Below, in pieces: positions 44,106 to 53,850 of a stretch of 64,000 bases of DNA. The notes beneath the pieces are model-generated. The model saw only the letters and a program-made list of their open reading frames with translations. It searched no databases and was not told the origin of the DNA. The stretch is from Novispirillum itersonii. GTDB lineage: Bacteria; Pseudomonadota; Alphaproteobacteria; Rhodospirillales; Rhodospirillaceae. Every line of letters starts with the position of its first letter. The stretch's first letter is position 1. The position numbers and the translations under genes were made by a program. The DNA is taken from positions 62,001-126,000 of the forward strand of contig NZ_JACIIX010000013.1 of the NCBI RefSeq assembly GCF_014205675.1. The letters run 5' to 3'.

Positions 44106-45281
44106 ATGCCTTTCTGTCGCCATCTCCTCCGGGGAACCGGACTGACCGCCCTGCTGCTGGCAGGCAGCCTGTCTGCCTGCGGCGGCCCCGATGAGGGGTT
44201 TGTCTCCCGCCAATGGGTCAGCAACATGCGGGAATACAATATCTACCCGCTGTTTCCACCCCGGGAGGATGTGCAGGCCGGGGATGTCTACCTGATGCCG
44301 ATCCCGCTGCGGGACCAGATCAAGCCGGCCAGCGAAGATGCGCCCCTGCCGGTCGGGCAGTGGATTTCCTCGGTTGACCTCAACAGTCAGGTCAATGCCT
44401 TCTACGCCCAGCGCCCCAGCTTTGCCGCCACCTTTGGCGGCAGCGGGGGGAGCCCCTCCGATAGCGGTGAGGTGCCCATTCCGACCAATCCCACCGGGAT
44501 TTTCCCCGGCAGCGGACAGAGCACGGTCCAGCGCCTGAAGCAGGTGGCCTTCCCCGAATTCATGCGCAGCACCGCCACCACCGCCGAGGCCGGAGCCGTC
44601 ATCCCCGGCGAGGCCCTGAGCGCTGCCGCCGGGATCTCTTATGCCGATATCGACAGCGCCGCGATCAAAGTCCCCGCTGCCGAATATTATGGCCTGCCTG
44701 CCAGCACGGTGCTGGATGCCTTCTGCGCCGATCCAAAGCAGCGGGAAGCCCTGCGGACCTTCCGCCATCTGCCCGCCGAAACCCCGGCACCCCGGCACTG
44801 TGGCCCGGACAGTCCGCAGGACTGCCCGACCCTGATGGTGATCACCGAAGTTTTCTATGCCCGGAGCCTCGACGTCACCCTGTCGATGACCGAGCAGGCC
44901 GCCGCCCGCCTGAAGGGAGAACTGCCCCTGCCAGCCGGAAAGACGGTGCCGGGTGCAGACGCCCCGCAAACCCCGCCAGAACAGCCGGTTCCGGCACAGG
45001 CGGCGGCGGCTCAGGCGCAGGCTGCTGCCAGCGGGGCCATCACCCCGCTGAACGGCAAACCCGGCGTCTCCGCACAGGTCGCCCGGGGTGGATCCGGCAG
45101 CATTACCCTCAGCCGCACCTACCAGTATCCGGTGGCTATCGGCTATCGCGGCATCCTGATCCCGGTGACATGGGCGGACGGAGACGCCCCATCCCTTGAT
45201 CAGTGCCGCAGTGCCGTCGTTCCGCCGATCCAGCCCCCTGTGGCACCAATGGCAGCCCCGCACAAGGGCCTCAGCCGGTAA
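44106..45281 (+). CDS. unrecognised lipoprotein
   Basis: A 391-residue protein not recognised. It has a signal peptide with a lipobox (LLAGSLSAC, cysteine near residue 26), then a mixed domain containing FPPREDVQAGDVYLMPI and a Gly/Ser-rich loop. A block containing EYYGLPASTVLDAFCADPKQ and a Cys pair in RHCGPDSPQDC follow, then VITEVFYARSLDVTLSMTEQ, a Gln/Ala-rich stretch (about 300-325) and a C-terminal TLSRTYQYPVAIGYRGILIPV. CGGAGG six bases before the ATG at 44106 supports this start. An A+T-rich promoter-like gap separates it from mbnH, so it may be a separate unit. It overlaps the convergent ACT gene by 11 bases. Confidence 0.75.
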   Translation: MPFCRHLLRGTGLTALLLAGSLSACGGPDEGFVSRQWVSNMREYNIYPLFPPREDVQAGDVYLMPIPLRDQIKPASEDAPLPVGQWISSVDLNSQVNAFYAQRPSFAATFGGSGGSPSDSGEVPIPTNPTGIFPGSGQSTVQRLKQVAFPEFMRSTATTAEAGAVIPGEALSAAAGISYADIDSAAIKVPAAEYYGLPASTVLDAFCADPKQREALRTFRHLPAETPAPRHCGPDSPQDCPTLMVITEVFYARSLDVTLSMTEQAAARLKGELPLPAGKTVPGADAPQTPPEQPVPAQAAAAQAQAAASGAITPLNGKPGVSAQVARGGSGSITLSRTYQYPVAIGYRGILIPVTWADGDAPSLDQCRSAVVPPIQPPVAPMAAPHKGLSR

Positions 45282-45663
45282 TACGCCTGACCGTATGGCC
45301 TGCCTGCGTCAGCAGGGTTTCTGCCACAGGCAGGTCCGCCGCCTTCACCAGCAGGAAGTCGCCGTTGAAGGTGGGCACCACAAAGATGCCGAGGCCGTTT
45401 TCCGACAGCGGCCGGATCACCGACAGCACAATGCCGGTTTCGTTGAAGGCAAACGGCCCCAGCAGCTTCAGACAGCACCAGTCCCGGTCAACCCGCACCC
45501 CGTCCGCCGGGATCCGGTCCTGACGGCACACCACCGACAGTTCATCATCGGCGCGGGTCAGGGTCACCATCCCCGGCCCGGTGATCCAGCCGGGGAAGGG
45601 GGCATCCGGCGGCAACTGCGCCACCGCGTACAGGCCATCCCACTGTTGCAGCGTTACCGGCAT
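45271..45663 (-). CDS. ACT domain-containing protein
   Basis: A 130-residue cytosolic protein of the short CASTOR-type ACT family. After an N-terminal part with LYAVAQLPPDAPFPGW, the C-terminal half (about 55-130) has RDWCCLKLLGPFAFNETGIVLSVIRPLSENGLGIFVVPTFNGDFLLVK (core GPFAFNETGIVLSV and STFN-like PTFNGDFLLV), an amino-acid-binding fold. It may sense an amino acid, but no partner is evident. The ATG at 45661-45663 has GGAGGAGGA upstream. Confidence 0.82.
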   Translation of the reverse strand: MPVTLQQWDGLYAVAQLPPDAPFPGWITGPGMVTLTRADDELSVVCRQDRIPADGVRVDRDWCCLKLLGPFAFNETGIVLSVIRPLSENGLGIFVVPTFNGDFLLVKAADLPVAETLLTQAGHTVRRITG

Positions 45664-45685
45664 CGTCAGTCCTCCTCCGCATGGC

Positions 45686-45716
45686 AAAAGGGCCCCGGTA
45701 TCCCGGAGCCCTTTTT
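45686..45716 (-). terminator. gatB terminator
   Basis: AAGGGCTCCGG and CCGGGGCCCTT (45688-45698 with 45703-45713, one mismatch) form a hairpin around GATA with T residues following on the minus strand and on the plus side. It lies just after the gatB stop codon and before the ACT gene on the same strand. Confidence 0.75.
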
Positions 45717-45740
45717 CCGTATCCTGTCCGCAGACAAAAA

Positions 45741-47195
45741 TCAGCCCAGCAGCTTTTTCTTCAGGATCTCCTGAAGCATGCCGGGGTTGGCCTTGCCCTG
45801 CGTCGCCTTCATCACCTGCCCGATGAACCAGGCGATCAGCTTTTCCTTCCCGTCGCGCACATCCTGTGCCTTCTCCGGGTTGGCGGCGATCACCGCGTCA
45901 CAGGCGGCTTCGATGGCACCGGTATCGGTCACCTGCTTCATGCCGCGTTCTTCGACGATGACGGCGGGGTCCTTGCCCTCTTCCAGCATAATCTCGAACA
46001 CGTCCTTGGCCAGACGGCCAGAGATGGTGTTGTCGTTGACCAGATCGACCAGCTGGCCGAGCTGGGCCGGGCTGATCGGGCTTTCGGTGATCGACAGGCC
46101 CTTCTTGTTCAGGCCGCCGAACAGGGTGGTGATCAGCCAGTTGGCCACCTGCTTACCGTCGCGGCCCTTGGCGGCCTCTTCGAAGTAAGCGGCGGTTTCC
46201 TTTTCCATCACCAGCACCCCGGCATCATAGCCGGTCATGCCGTAGGTCTCGACGAAGCGGGCCTTTTTCTCGTCCGGCAGCTCCGGCAGGGTCGCCCGGA
46301 TGGCTTCAACGAAGGCATCGTCGAATTCCAGCGGCAGCAGGTCCGGGTCCGGGAAGTAGCGGTAATCGTGCGCATGTTCCTTGCTGCGCATCGACCGGGT
46401 TTCCCCGCGGCTGGGGTCGAACAGGCGGGTTTCCTGCACGATGTCACCGCCGCTTTCGTACACCTCGACGTGGCGCTTCGCTTCGATCTCAATCGCCTGC
46501 ATCACGAAACGGACGGAGTTGACGTTCTTGATCTCGCAGCGGGTGCGGTACGGCTCCCCGGCCTTGCGGACGGAGACGTTGACGTCACAGCGCATGGAGC
46601 CTTCGTCCATGTTGCCGTCGCAGGTTTCCAGATACCGCAGGATCGCCCGCAGCTTGCGCAGGTAGGCCCCGGCTTCTTCCGGGGTGCGCATATCCGGCTT
46701 CGACACGATTTCCATCAGCGCGACGCCGGAGCGGTTGAGGTCGATGAACGACTTGCTGGGGTGCTGGTCGTGGACCGACTTCCCGGCATCCTGTTCCAGA
46801 TGCAGGCGTTCAATCCCGACGGTGCGGCTGGTGCCGTCCGGCAGGTCGAGGATGATTTCGCCTTCACCGATGATCGGCAGGTCGAACTGGCTGATCTGGT
46901 AGCCCTGCGGCAGATCGGCGTAGAAGTAGTTCTTGCGGGCGAAGACGCTGCGCTTGTTGATCTTCGCCTTCAGGCCAAGACCGGTGCGCACCGCCTGCTC
47001 CACGCAGACGCTGTTGATGGTCGGCAGCATGCCGGGGAACCCGGCATCAATGAACGACACCTGGGTGTTGGCTTCCGCCCCGAAGACGGTGGCGGCACCG
47101 GAAAACAGCTTGGCGTTGGAAATGACCTGAGCGTGGACTTCCAGCCCGATCACCAGTTCCCAGTCGCCGGTTTCCCCTTTGATGATGTAGGTCAT
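45741..47195 (-). CDS. gatB: Asp-tRNA(Asn)/Glu-tRNA(Gln) amidotransferase subunit B
   Basis: A 484-residue subunit that binds and activates the misacylated tRNA in the GatCAB complex, which makes Gln-tRNA(Gln) and/or Asn-tRNA(Asn). Seen are [24 protein letters not shown], the metal-site region [23 protein letters not shown] and [20 protein letters not shown], then a C-terminal helical YqeY-like tail ([22 protein letters not shown]... [20 protein letters not shown]). It starts four bases after the gatA stop; the order gatC-gatA-gatB forms one operon. Confidence 0.98.
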   Translation of the reverse strand: MTYIIKGETGDWELVIGLEVHAQVISNAKLFSGAATVFGAEANTQVSFIDAGFPGMLPTINSVCVEQAVRTGLGLKAKINKRSVFARKNYFYADLPQGYQISQFDLPIIGEGEIILDLPDGTSRTVGIERLHLEQDAGKSVHDQHPSKSFIDLNRSGVALMEIVSKPDMRTPEEAGAYLRKLRAILRYLETCDGNMDEGSMRCDVNVSVRKAGEPYRTRCEIKNVNSVRFVMQAIEIEAKRHVEVYESGGDIVQETRLFDPSRGETRSMRSKEHAHDYRYFPDPDLLPLEFDDAFVEAIRATLPELPDEKKARFVETYGMTGYDAGVLVMEKETAAYFEEAAKGRDGKQVANWLITTLFGGLNKKGLSITESPISPAQLGQLVDLVNDNTISGRLAKDVFEIMLEEGKDPAVIVEERGMKQVTDTGAIEAACDAVIAANPEKAQDVRDGKEKLIAWFIGQVMKATQGKANPGMLQEILKKKLLG

Positions 47196-47199
47196 TCTC

Positions 47200-48675
47200 T
47201 TATCCCTTCACCAGCGACGGCACGGCGGAGAAGCCCGCAGCCTTTTCCAGCACGTCACCGGCACGCAGCACGGTTTCTTCGTCAAACGGGCGGCCGATGA
47301 GCTGAAGGCCCAGCGGCAGACCGGTGGACGACAGCCCGACCGGCACCGACAGGCCCGGCAGACCGGCCAGCGAGGTCGGCACGGTGAAAACGTCGTTCAG
47401 GTACATGGCGATCGGGTCATCCATATTGGCCCCGATGCCGAACGCCGGGGTCGGCGCGGTCGGGGTCAGGATGACATCAACGGTCTTGAAAGCGTTGCGG
47501 AAGTCTTCGGCAATGCGGGCGCGGACGCGCTGCGCCTTCAGGTAATAGGCATCGTAATACCCGGCGGACAGCACATAGGTGCCCATCAGGATCCGGCGCT
47601 GCACTTCCTCGCCGAACCCGGCGGCGCGGGTCCTGGCGTACATCTCGTCCAGCGTCTTGCCTTCGACCCGCAGGCCGAAGCGCAGGCCGTCGTAGCGGGC
47701 AAGGTTGGAAGAGGCTTCCGCCGGGGCGATGATGTAATAGGTCGCCAGCGCGTACTTGGTGTGCGGCAGGGAGATATCGACCACCTCGGCCCCGGCGGCC
47801 TTCAGCATGTCGATCCCCTTGTCCCACAGGGCGTTGATCTCCGGATCCAGACCCTCCGGGCGGTATTCCTGCGGAATCCCGATCTTCAGGCTCCGGATAT
47901 CGCCTGTCAGCGCCGCCTCAAAGTCCGGCAGGGCGATATCGGCCGAGGTGGAATCCTTGGGGTCGAACCCGGCCATGGAGCCGAGCATGATCGCCGCATC
48001 GCGGACGGTGCGGGTCATCGGACCGGCCTGATCCAGCGAGCTGGCATAGGCGATGATCCCGAATCGGGAGCAGCGGCCATAGGTCGGCTTGATACCGGTG
48101 ATGCCGCAGTAAGCGGCAGGCTGACGGATCGACCCGCCGGTGTCGGTACCGGTGGCGGCCAGCGCCATGCGGGCAGACACGGCGGCGGCAGACCCGCCGG
48201 AGGACCCGCCGGGCACCAGATCGGCATCGGAGCCTTCGGCCTTCCACGGGTTTTTCGCCGGGCCGTAATAGCTGGTCTGGTTGGACCCGCCCATGGCGAA
48301 TTCATCAAGGTTCAGCTTGCCCAGCATCACCGCACCGGCCTTCTTCAGGTTGGCGGAGACGGTGCTTTCATAGGGCGGCTTGAAACCATCCAGAATATGG
48401 CTGGCGGCGGTGGTCAGCACGCCTTCGGTGCAGAACAGATCCTTGATGCCGACCGGAATCCCGGCCATCGCCCCGGCGGTGCCGGCGGCAAGGGCGGCAT
48501 CGGCAGCCTTGGCCTGTTCCCGGGCCAGATCCGGTGTTTCGGTGATATAGGCATTCAGGCCGCGATGCTTTTCGACCATGCCCAGATAGGCATCGGTCAG
48601 CTCAACGGCGGTGAAGTCCTTGGCGCGCAGCCCGTCGCGGGCTTCGGCCAGAGAAAGATCCAGAAGCGACGTCAT
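47200..48675 (-). CDS. gatA: Asp-tRNA(Asn)/Glu-tRNA(Gln) amidotransferase subunit A
   Basis: A 491-residue amidase-signature subunit that releases ammonia from glutamine for the GatCAB reaction. The Ser-cisSer-Lys machinery is visible: lysine in [14 protein letters not shown], and the Gly/Ser-rich [16 protein letters not shown] with [19 protein letters not shown]-terminal [29 protein letters not shown] is typical. The ATG overlaps the gatC stop by one base (TAATG). Confidence 0.98.
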   Translation of the reverse strand: MTSLLDLSLAEARDGLRAKDFTAVELTDAYLGMVEKHRGLNAYITETPDLAREQAKAADAALAAGTAGAMAGIPVGIKDLFCTEGVLTTAASHILDGFKPPYESTVSANLKKAGAVMLGKLNLDEFAMGGSNQTSYYGPAKNPWKAEGSDADLVPGGSSGGSAAAVSARMALAATGTDTGGSIRQPAAYCGITGIKPTYGRCSRFGIIAYASSLDQAGPMTRTVRDAAIMLGSMAGFDPKDSTSADIALPDFEAALTGDIRSLKIGIPQEYRPEGLDPEINALWDKGIDMLKAAGAEVVDISLPHTKYALATYYIIAPAEASSNLARYDGLRFGLRVEGKTLDEMYARTRAAGFGEEVQRRILMGTYVLSAGYYDAYYLKAQRVRARIAEDFRNAFKTVDVILTPTAPTPAFGIGANMDDPIAMYLNDVFTVPTSLAGLPGLSVPVGLSSTGLPLGLQLIGRPFDEETVLRAGDVLEKAAGFSAVPSLVKG

Positions 48676-48962
48676 TACTCGACCACCTTCGGCACGGTGA
48701 AGAAGCCGTCCATGGCTTCCGGGGCATTGGCGAGAATCTTTTCACGGATGCCGCCATCGGTGATGACGTCATCGCGCCACCGCAGCACGGCGTCGGTGAC
48801 GCTCGACATCGGTTGGACGCCGTCGGTATCCACTTCCTTCAGCTGCTCGAACCAGTCGAGAATGCCGGAAAGCTGGCCCGCGAGGGGTTCGAGCGTATCG
48901 TCGGCCACCTCGATGCGGGAAAGGAAGGCGATCTTCCTGACGGTGTCTCTGTCAAGCGACAT
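48675..48962 (-). CDS. gatC: Asp-tRNA(Asn)/Glu-tRNA(Gln) amidotransferase subunit C
   Basis: A 95-residue subunit that ties GatA to GatB. The N-terminal [42 protein letters not shown] and C-terminal [16 protein letters not shown] are typical. The ATG at 48960-48962 follows AGGAG about ten bases upstream; the longer open frame upstream runs antisense through ruvX and is not used. First gene of gatCAB, divergent from ruvX. Confidence 0.96.
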   Translation of the reverse strand: MSLDRDTVRKIAFLSRIEVADDTLEPLAGQLSGILDWFEQLKEVDTDGVQPMSSVTDAVLRWRDDVITDGGIREKILANAPEAMDGFFTVPKVVE

Positions 48963-49068
48963 TGAAAAGTGTCTCCTGGTGGGAGTAAGTGTCTGTACAC
49001 ACCATGCGGGCCGGACGGCCCCGCACGGAAGAGAATACTGGAAAAACCGGCGGAAGGTAGCACCCGGC

Positions 49069-49614
49069 ATGGACGACCGCAACCCTGAGAACCAGCCCCC
49101 CGTGCCCCCGCCGGAGAGCACCGCCCCCCGCCCCGCCCGCCCTGCGGACCTGACCCCGGCGGAGATGAAGGCCCTGCTGCCCCGCCACGGCCGCCTGCTG
49201 GGGCTGGATCTGGGCACCAAAACCATCGGCCTTGCCCTGTCCGACGCCCTGCTGATGGTGGCAACGCCGCTGATCACCATCCGCCGCACCAAGTTCACGC
49301 AGGATGTGGACGAACTGGCCGCCGTGGTGAAAAAGCACGAGGTCGCCGGGCTGGTGCTGGGCCTGCCGCGCGAAATGGACGGCACGGAAGGCAAACGCTG
49401 CCAGTCCACCCGCCAGTTTGCGCTGAACCTGCGGACCAAACAGACCCCGGTCGCCGCCCTGCCGGTGGCGTTCTGGGACGAACGCCTCTCCACCGTCGCC
49501 GTGCAGCGGATGATGATCGAGGAAATGGACCTCTCCCGCAAACGCCGCGCCGAAACCGTCGACCAGTCAGCGGCGGCGTATATCCTTCAGGGCTTTCTGG
49601 ATGCGATGGGATGA
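49069..49614 (+). CDS. ruvX: putative pre-16S rRNA nuclease / Holliday junction resolvase YqgF
   Basis: A 181-residue RNase H-fold nuclease. Conserved parts are GRLLGLDLGTKTIGLALSD (first acidic residue), LVLGLPREMDGTEGKRCQ, FWDERLSTVAVQRMM and DQSAAAYILQGFLD (last acidic residue). Experiments on relatives point to 16S rRNA 5'-end maturation more than to Holliday junctions. A Pro-rich N-terminal extension of about 40 residues is longer than usual. The ATG at 49069 has GGAAGG 12 bases upstream; a later start inside the extension cannot be excluded. Confidence 0.92.
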   Translation: MDDRNPENQPPVPPPESTAPRPARPADLTPAEMKALLPRHGRLLGLDLGTKTIGLALSDALLMVATPLITIRRTKFTQDVDELAAVVKKHEVAGLVLGLPREMDGTEGKRCQSTRQFALNLRTKQTPVAALPVAFWDERLSTVAVQRMMIEEMDLSRKRRAETVDQSAAAYILQGFLDAMG

Positions 49615-49645
49615 GTTGGGGTTTGGGAGTTTTGGAGGGTAAAGC

Positions 49646-49693
49646 GCGGGGATCTTATCCCCGCACCCCTGCGTGAGAGGCTTGGCCTCTCAC
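49646..49693. repeat. double-hairpin intergenic element
   Basis: Two perfect hairpins: GCGGGGAT/ATCCCCGC (49646-49664) and GTGAGAGGC/GCCTCTCAC (49673-49693), each with a three-base loop, joined by ACCCCT. The same layout appears after phnM. The rest of 49615-49871 is A+T-rich and shows no gene; it separates ruvX from the convergent restriction enzyme gene. The second hairpin can act as a terminator. Confidence 0.75.
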
Positions 49694-49871
49694 ACTCTAA
49701 TTTAAAAAATGTGACAGCAAAGCCTTATTCTTCAACAGAATCACTAAAACGACACTCAACCCTCATACCCCAGAAACAGAGAAAGCACGGTCTTTGGAAG
49801 TGTCAAAATAACACTCCCATTTCTTGTCGACATCAAAATACTCCCCCATGCAGAGTGAATCATTCGTAGGG

Positions 49872-52800
49872 TTACATCGGAACATCCAGCGTCATCGTGA
49901 TCGTCTGCATGATGCGGTCGGTTTCCAGAAGAATTTTGATGATCTTCCTATAGTGCTTTACATCATCGAAGCTCAGAGTACGCTCCTTGCGATCCTTCAA
50001 CCATTTCTGAGCAGGCTGGTAGCCGCCGATCAGAGCATCCCATGCCGACTGAGGGACATCTGCAAAGTACTGAGAGTCGTTAATCCAGACCTTCCCGTCC
50101 TTGAAGTTTGGTTCGGTGACGGCTCCGTTGCCCTCACCACGGAATGGATAGGGTGTTTCACCGATCGCGGCAGATTCCATCAGATGCAGCCTGCGGAGTT
50201 GGCCGCCCTTCCCGGCCACATCCCAAAACTCGGCAGGGGATGCGGGCCACGGGATACGAGGGAAGTCAATTTTCAGGAACTCGGCAAAGGTGGACCGATA
50301 AGCGGGACAATGCAGAACCCCGTAGATGTAATCGAAGGTTGCCAGTTCATTGGGTTCGCCGTGATCCCGGTCTGTCGCCTTCGCGCACAGCTTCTTCCAA
50401 AGTTTGGCGTCAAAATTCACACGGCGTGTCTGGTCGATATTCTGTTCTTCTGGAAGAAGATATAAGGGCATCAGATAGTTACCCTCTTTCTGAGACACCG
50501 CGTGATGCGTCATCATTCTGTCGATGACCAAAACATGATTCCAGCCAGAACCGATGTCGATTTTTCTGGTAACTGAGAGTGCAAAGTTACCCTCGTGAAA
50601 GTGCCGCATTGTTTGTTCTACCGGACGAGCAAGAAAACCTCGTGTCCGGCCCGTGTAGTAGGTGAAGCGATTATCGAACGGGGCATACCGTATAGACTTC
50701 ACAAAGCTCCGATTTGGTCCTGACGAAACAATGTCCAACTTGGCGTTTACCGCCTCCCAATCACTGTCTTTTGGAAGACTGAAAACTCTGTGGAGGTCTG
50801 CATCGGGCGTTCGAGCCATTTGTTCAACCACCTGCCAAACTTCGTCAGCTTCTAAGCGGATTGTAAAGTCGTCCCTTTTTGTGATCACACCCATCGTACT
50901 GTGCAGAAAAAACTCCGATAGATCGAAGCCCCCATCATAGACCTCCAAAAGCTTTCTGTTGATCGGATAAAACATCAGATACTTTGGGTCCGGGTCCAGC
51001 TTAGTCCATGACAGGCTGTTAAACTCAGATTTTTGCAGGCGTTCGTATTTCTGCCGCCGTGATCCCCAAAACTCGGCATGGAACACTTCGGCAGGAACGG
51101 TAGAATTTTTTCCCACCTCGCCCTTCTTTCGATGCTTCACCCCGATAATAACAGCCACGCCCTGCATAATATCGAAGACATTGGCATCATTTGATCCGTC
51201 CGGCGCGACCTCTTTCTTCTTCGAGTTGCCGTGTAGATCAAGAATATAGAGCTTGTCGAAGCTCTGCATCAGGTGCCAACGCATCCCCCGGAACGTGGGG
51301 CTGTCGATATAGCCGTGATTAGTAATGAATCCCAGAACCCCCTCTCCGGCCTTAGCAATCATATGCTCGGCGTAACGGATAAATTTGACGTAATCGTCGT
51401 TGATCCACTTGGGATTCCGCTCCTTGAGCTTTATCTTGCCGCCCGGTTCGATTTTGTAAGGGGCAACCAAGCTACTTGCCCACAACCCGTTGTTGGAACT
51501 GACCCCGGAGTAAGGCGGGTTCCCTATAACGCACATGATGGGCATATCGCGTTTGATGATGTTGGCCTCTCGAGCCTCATGCGTCAGCCATTGCGCCATG
51601 AAGAGGTCGCGCACATCGCGGTCGCCTTCTTCAAGGCTATTGGTCAGATAGACCGACAGACGTGGCGGCGTCTTGCCAGGACGATAGCCCAATTCACCTA
51701 GAATCATGTCCAGCTTCATGTGGCACATGGCATAGGAAGCCATCAGCAACTCGAAGCCATGAAGGCGCGGGATCAAATCGCGTTCGATATAGCCCGACCA
51801 CATGCCTTCGGCTACGCCTTTGACCTTGGGTGCGATCTGCTTGATGACCTCGGCCAGAAAGGTGCCGGTGCCGGTGGCAGGATCAAGGATCTGGACCCGG
51901 TGCACATCGCGCTTAAGGGTAACCGGTTTTCCTTTTGCGTCGTTCTGCCCGGTGTCGAGATCAATTGTAACCTTCGATGTATCGGCCAACCCATCAACCA
52001 GCCCGAACTCAGTGCGGAGCACCTCGTCAACCGCGCGAACGATGAAGTTGACCACAGGTTCCGGGGTATACCAGACGCCACGCGCCTTGCGCTTGGCGGG
52101 GTTATAGGAGGCAAGAAAATCCTCGTAGAAGTGCAGAAACGGGTCTTTTCGGCCTGTAAGCGTCCCGAAATCCTTCATCAGGACTGCCACGTTGGCGGCC
52201 TGAAAAACATCTGCCAGATCATCAATAATCCAGCGTATGCGCTCATCGAGGTTTGGCCCGGCGACATAGCTGAACAGGTAGCGCAGGAACGGGTTGGATT
52301 TAGGTAGAAGCTCCAGCGCTTCTTGCCGAGTGAAGGTTTCCAGTGAGGTGTCGTGCAGGCGGGCCGCAAACATGCCATAGGCGATAGTTTCGGCGTAGAT
52401 ATCGGCGAAGTCCTCAGGCTTGATGTCATGGATCAGGTGCTCCCGGAACGCCTTGTATTGCCCGCCCAGATCAGTGCGGAACTCCCTGTCCTCATGCAGC
52501 ACCTTAAACAGCACGTCTTTGATGAGGCCTGCCTTGCCAGCCATCATCTTTGCGAGCTTTTCTGTGGATGTGATGGTCTGCGGCTTCTGGGCGATAAAAT
52601 TGCGCAAGAGATTATCAAGCCGCTCGTACTCTTCTGGCTTTGGATAAATAACACCCTTCACAAAATCAGCAATATTAACAGATTCTAATAATTCTCCACT
52701 TCTGTAGAAATCCCATTCAAGGCAGTTTGTATAGACAATATTAGGCAATGCCTTGAGATATCTCGACTTCTGCTCTTTATCCCTGCCTTTCATTACCCTA

Positions 52801-53030
52801 ATATCATGACCTATGTCTTTTACTTCGACATGGCCAACAACGATCTCACCGCGCTGGACGATGAAGTCGGGCGCACCACACTCCACTCGCTTGGGTTCAT
52901 TCAGGGCTGCGACGCCGTGTTCCCGCCTACTCAGCAGCACCTCCAGTGCTGGGCGGTAAGAATGTTCGGTCGAAACCCCAGTTTCGTAAACTTTCTGCAC
53001 AGCGACAACGAAATCAGAAACTAGCGTCAC
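49872..53030 (-). CDS. single-chain restriction-modification enzyme (type ISP / IIG-like)
   Basis: A 1052-residue protein combining cutting, methylation and target recognition. The N-terminal ~100 residues contain a nuclease-like motif, APDFIVQRGEIVVGHVEVKD (Asp near 53, Glu-x-Lys near 67-69). A helical domain leads to an N6-adenine methyltransferase with WYTPEPVVNFIVRAVDEVL, the SAM motif ILDPATGTGTFLAEV (about residue 380) and the catalytic motif VIGNPPYSG (about 503). The last ~400 residues fit the type ISP specificity region. No helicase domain is present, unlike long type ISP enzymes, so type IIG-like action is likelier. Codon use is richer in A+T than the neighbours, a sign of transfer. 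No separate specificity gene is nearby. Confidence 0.9.
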   Translation of the reverse strand: MTLVSDFVVAVQKVYETGVSTEHSYRPALEVLLSRREHGVAALNEPKRVECGAPDFIVQRGEIVVGHVEVKDIGHDIRVMKGRDKEQKSRYLKALPNIVYTNCLEWDFYRSGELLESVNIADFVKGVIYPKPEEYERLDNLLRNFIAQKPQTITSTEKLAKMMAGKAGLIKDVLFKVLHEDREFRTDLGGQYKAFREHLIHDIKPEDFADIYAETIAYGMFAARLHDTSLETFTRQEALELLPKSNPFLRYLFSYVAGPNLDERIRWIIDDLADVFQAANVAVLMKDFGTLTGRKDPFLHFYEDFLASYNPAKRKARGVWYTPEPVVNFIVRAVDEVLRTEFGLVDGLADTSKVTIDLDTGQNDAKGKPVTLKRDVHRVQILDPATGTGTFLAEVIKQIAPKVKGVAEGMWSGYIERDLIPRLHGFELLMASYAMCHMKLDMILGELGYRPGKTPPRLSVYLTNSLEEGDRDVRDLFMAQWLTHEAREANIIKRDMPIMCVIGNPPYSGVSSNNGLWASSLVAPYKIEPGGKIKLKERNPKWINDDYVKFIRYAEHMIAKAGEGVLGFITNHGYIDSPTFRGMRWHLMQSFDKLYILDLHGNSKKKEVAPDGSNDANVFDIMQGVAVIIGVKHRKKGEVGKNSTVPAEVFHAEFWGSRRQKYERLQKSEFNSLSWTKLDPDPKYLMFYPINRKLLEVYDGGFDLSEFFLHSTMGVITKRDDFTIRLEADEVWQVVEQMARTPDADLHRVFSLPKDSDWEAVNAKLDIVSSGPNRSFVKSIRYAPFDNRFTYYTGRTRGFLARPVEQTMRHFHEGNFALSVTRKIDIGSGWNHVLVIDRMMTHHAVSQKEGNYLMPLYLLPEEQNIDQTRRVNFDAKLWKKLCAKATDRDHGEPNELATFDYIYGVLHCPAYRSTFAEFLKIDFPRIPWPASPAEFWDVAGKGGQLRRLHLMESAAIGETPYPFRGEGNGAVTEPNFKDGKVWINDSQYFADVPQSAWDALIGGYQPAQKWLKDRKERTLSFDDVKHYRKIIKILLETDRIMQTITMTLDVPM

Positions 53031-53109
53031 TCCAACCCCCTATAGCCATTTAAAGATAAACCTTTGTGGGGCCTGAGGGGCAGTGCTCCCTCCCCAAATC
53101 CCCCTCCCC

Positions 53110-53607
53110 TCACCCCTTCGGCGGCGGGAAGCCTTTGACGTGGGCTTCCATTTCCTCGCCGATCTGGCGGCGCATGTCGACCAGCTTGATGGCGGAGGCG
53201 TGGAGGTATTTGTCTTCCTCTGTCACCGGCACCCATTCCGGCACCGGCGACGGGCGGCCGGCGTTATCGACCGCCACCATAATCACGATACAGTGGGTGG
53301 TCAGGTAGCGCTGGCGTTCCTTGGGGTCCCCGGCGTCAACGCGGATGCCGATGTGCATGGAGGTACGGCCGGTGTAGATCACCTTGGCGGTGACCTCGAC
53401 CAGACTGCCGACGTGGATCGGCTGCACGAAGCGGATGCCCCCGGCGTAGGCGGTGATGCAGTATTTGCCGCTCCAGCCTGCGGCGCAGGCGTAGGCGGCA
53501 AGGTCGATCCACTTCATCACCGCGCCGCCGTGGACCTTCCCGCCGAAGTTCTGGTCGCCCGGCTCGGCCATGAAGCGCAGGGTGATTTCTCTTTGCATAT
53601 CAGACAT
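53110..53607 (-). CDS. acyl-CoA thioesterase, hotdog fold
   Basis: A 165-residue cytosolic thioesterase that cleaves acyl-CoA to free acid and CoA. The hotdog signature is EPGDQNFGGKVHGGAVMKWIDLAAYACA, with the catalytic-type Asn/Asp region at its start, followed by FVQPIHVGSLVEVTAKVIYTGRTSMHIGIRV. It resembles the YciA/acyl-CoA hydrolase group. The start MSDMQREITLRF (ATG 53605-53607) is used; the second Met three codons later is possible. Its upstream gap (53608-53850, no gene seen) is shared with divergent pyrB. Confidence 0.9.
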   Translation of the reverse strand: MSDMQREITLRFMAEPGDQNFGGKVHGGAVMKWIDLAAYACAAGWSGKYCITAYAGGIRFVQPIHVGSLVEVTAKVIYTGRTSMHIGIRVDAGDPKERQRYLTTHCIVIMVAVDNAGRPSPVPEWVPVTEEDKYLHASAIKLVDMRRQIGEEMEAHVKGFPPPKG

Positions 53608-53850
53608 GCCTGATGGTTCCGCTGTGTTCAGCCCCGGTCGGGGTGGGCCGGAAAGGGTACGGGAGCGGGCGGAAAACGTCCACGGCGATATCAGATCCAC
53701 ATCAGATCGGCAGGCAGGCCCGATCGAGAACTGGACGTCTGGCCGTGATGCTGTAAAAGAAGGGCCAGAAACGCCGTCCGGCGGGGGTGGCTGCACCCGG
53801 CCATGCCCCACCTTGCCCTTCAGTCCTGCTGAGGTCATAAGTCCGCGCCC

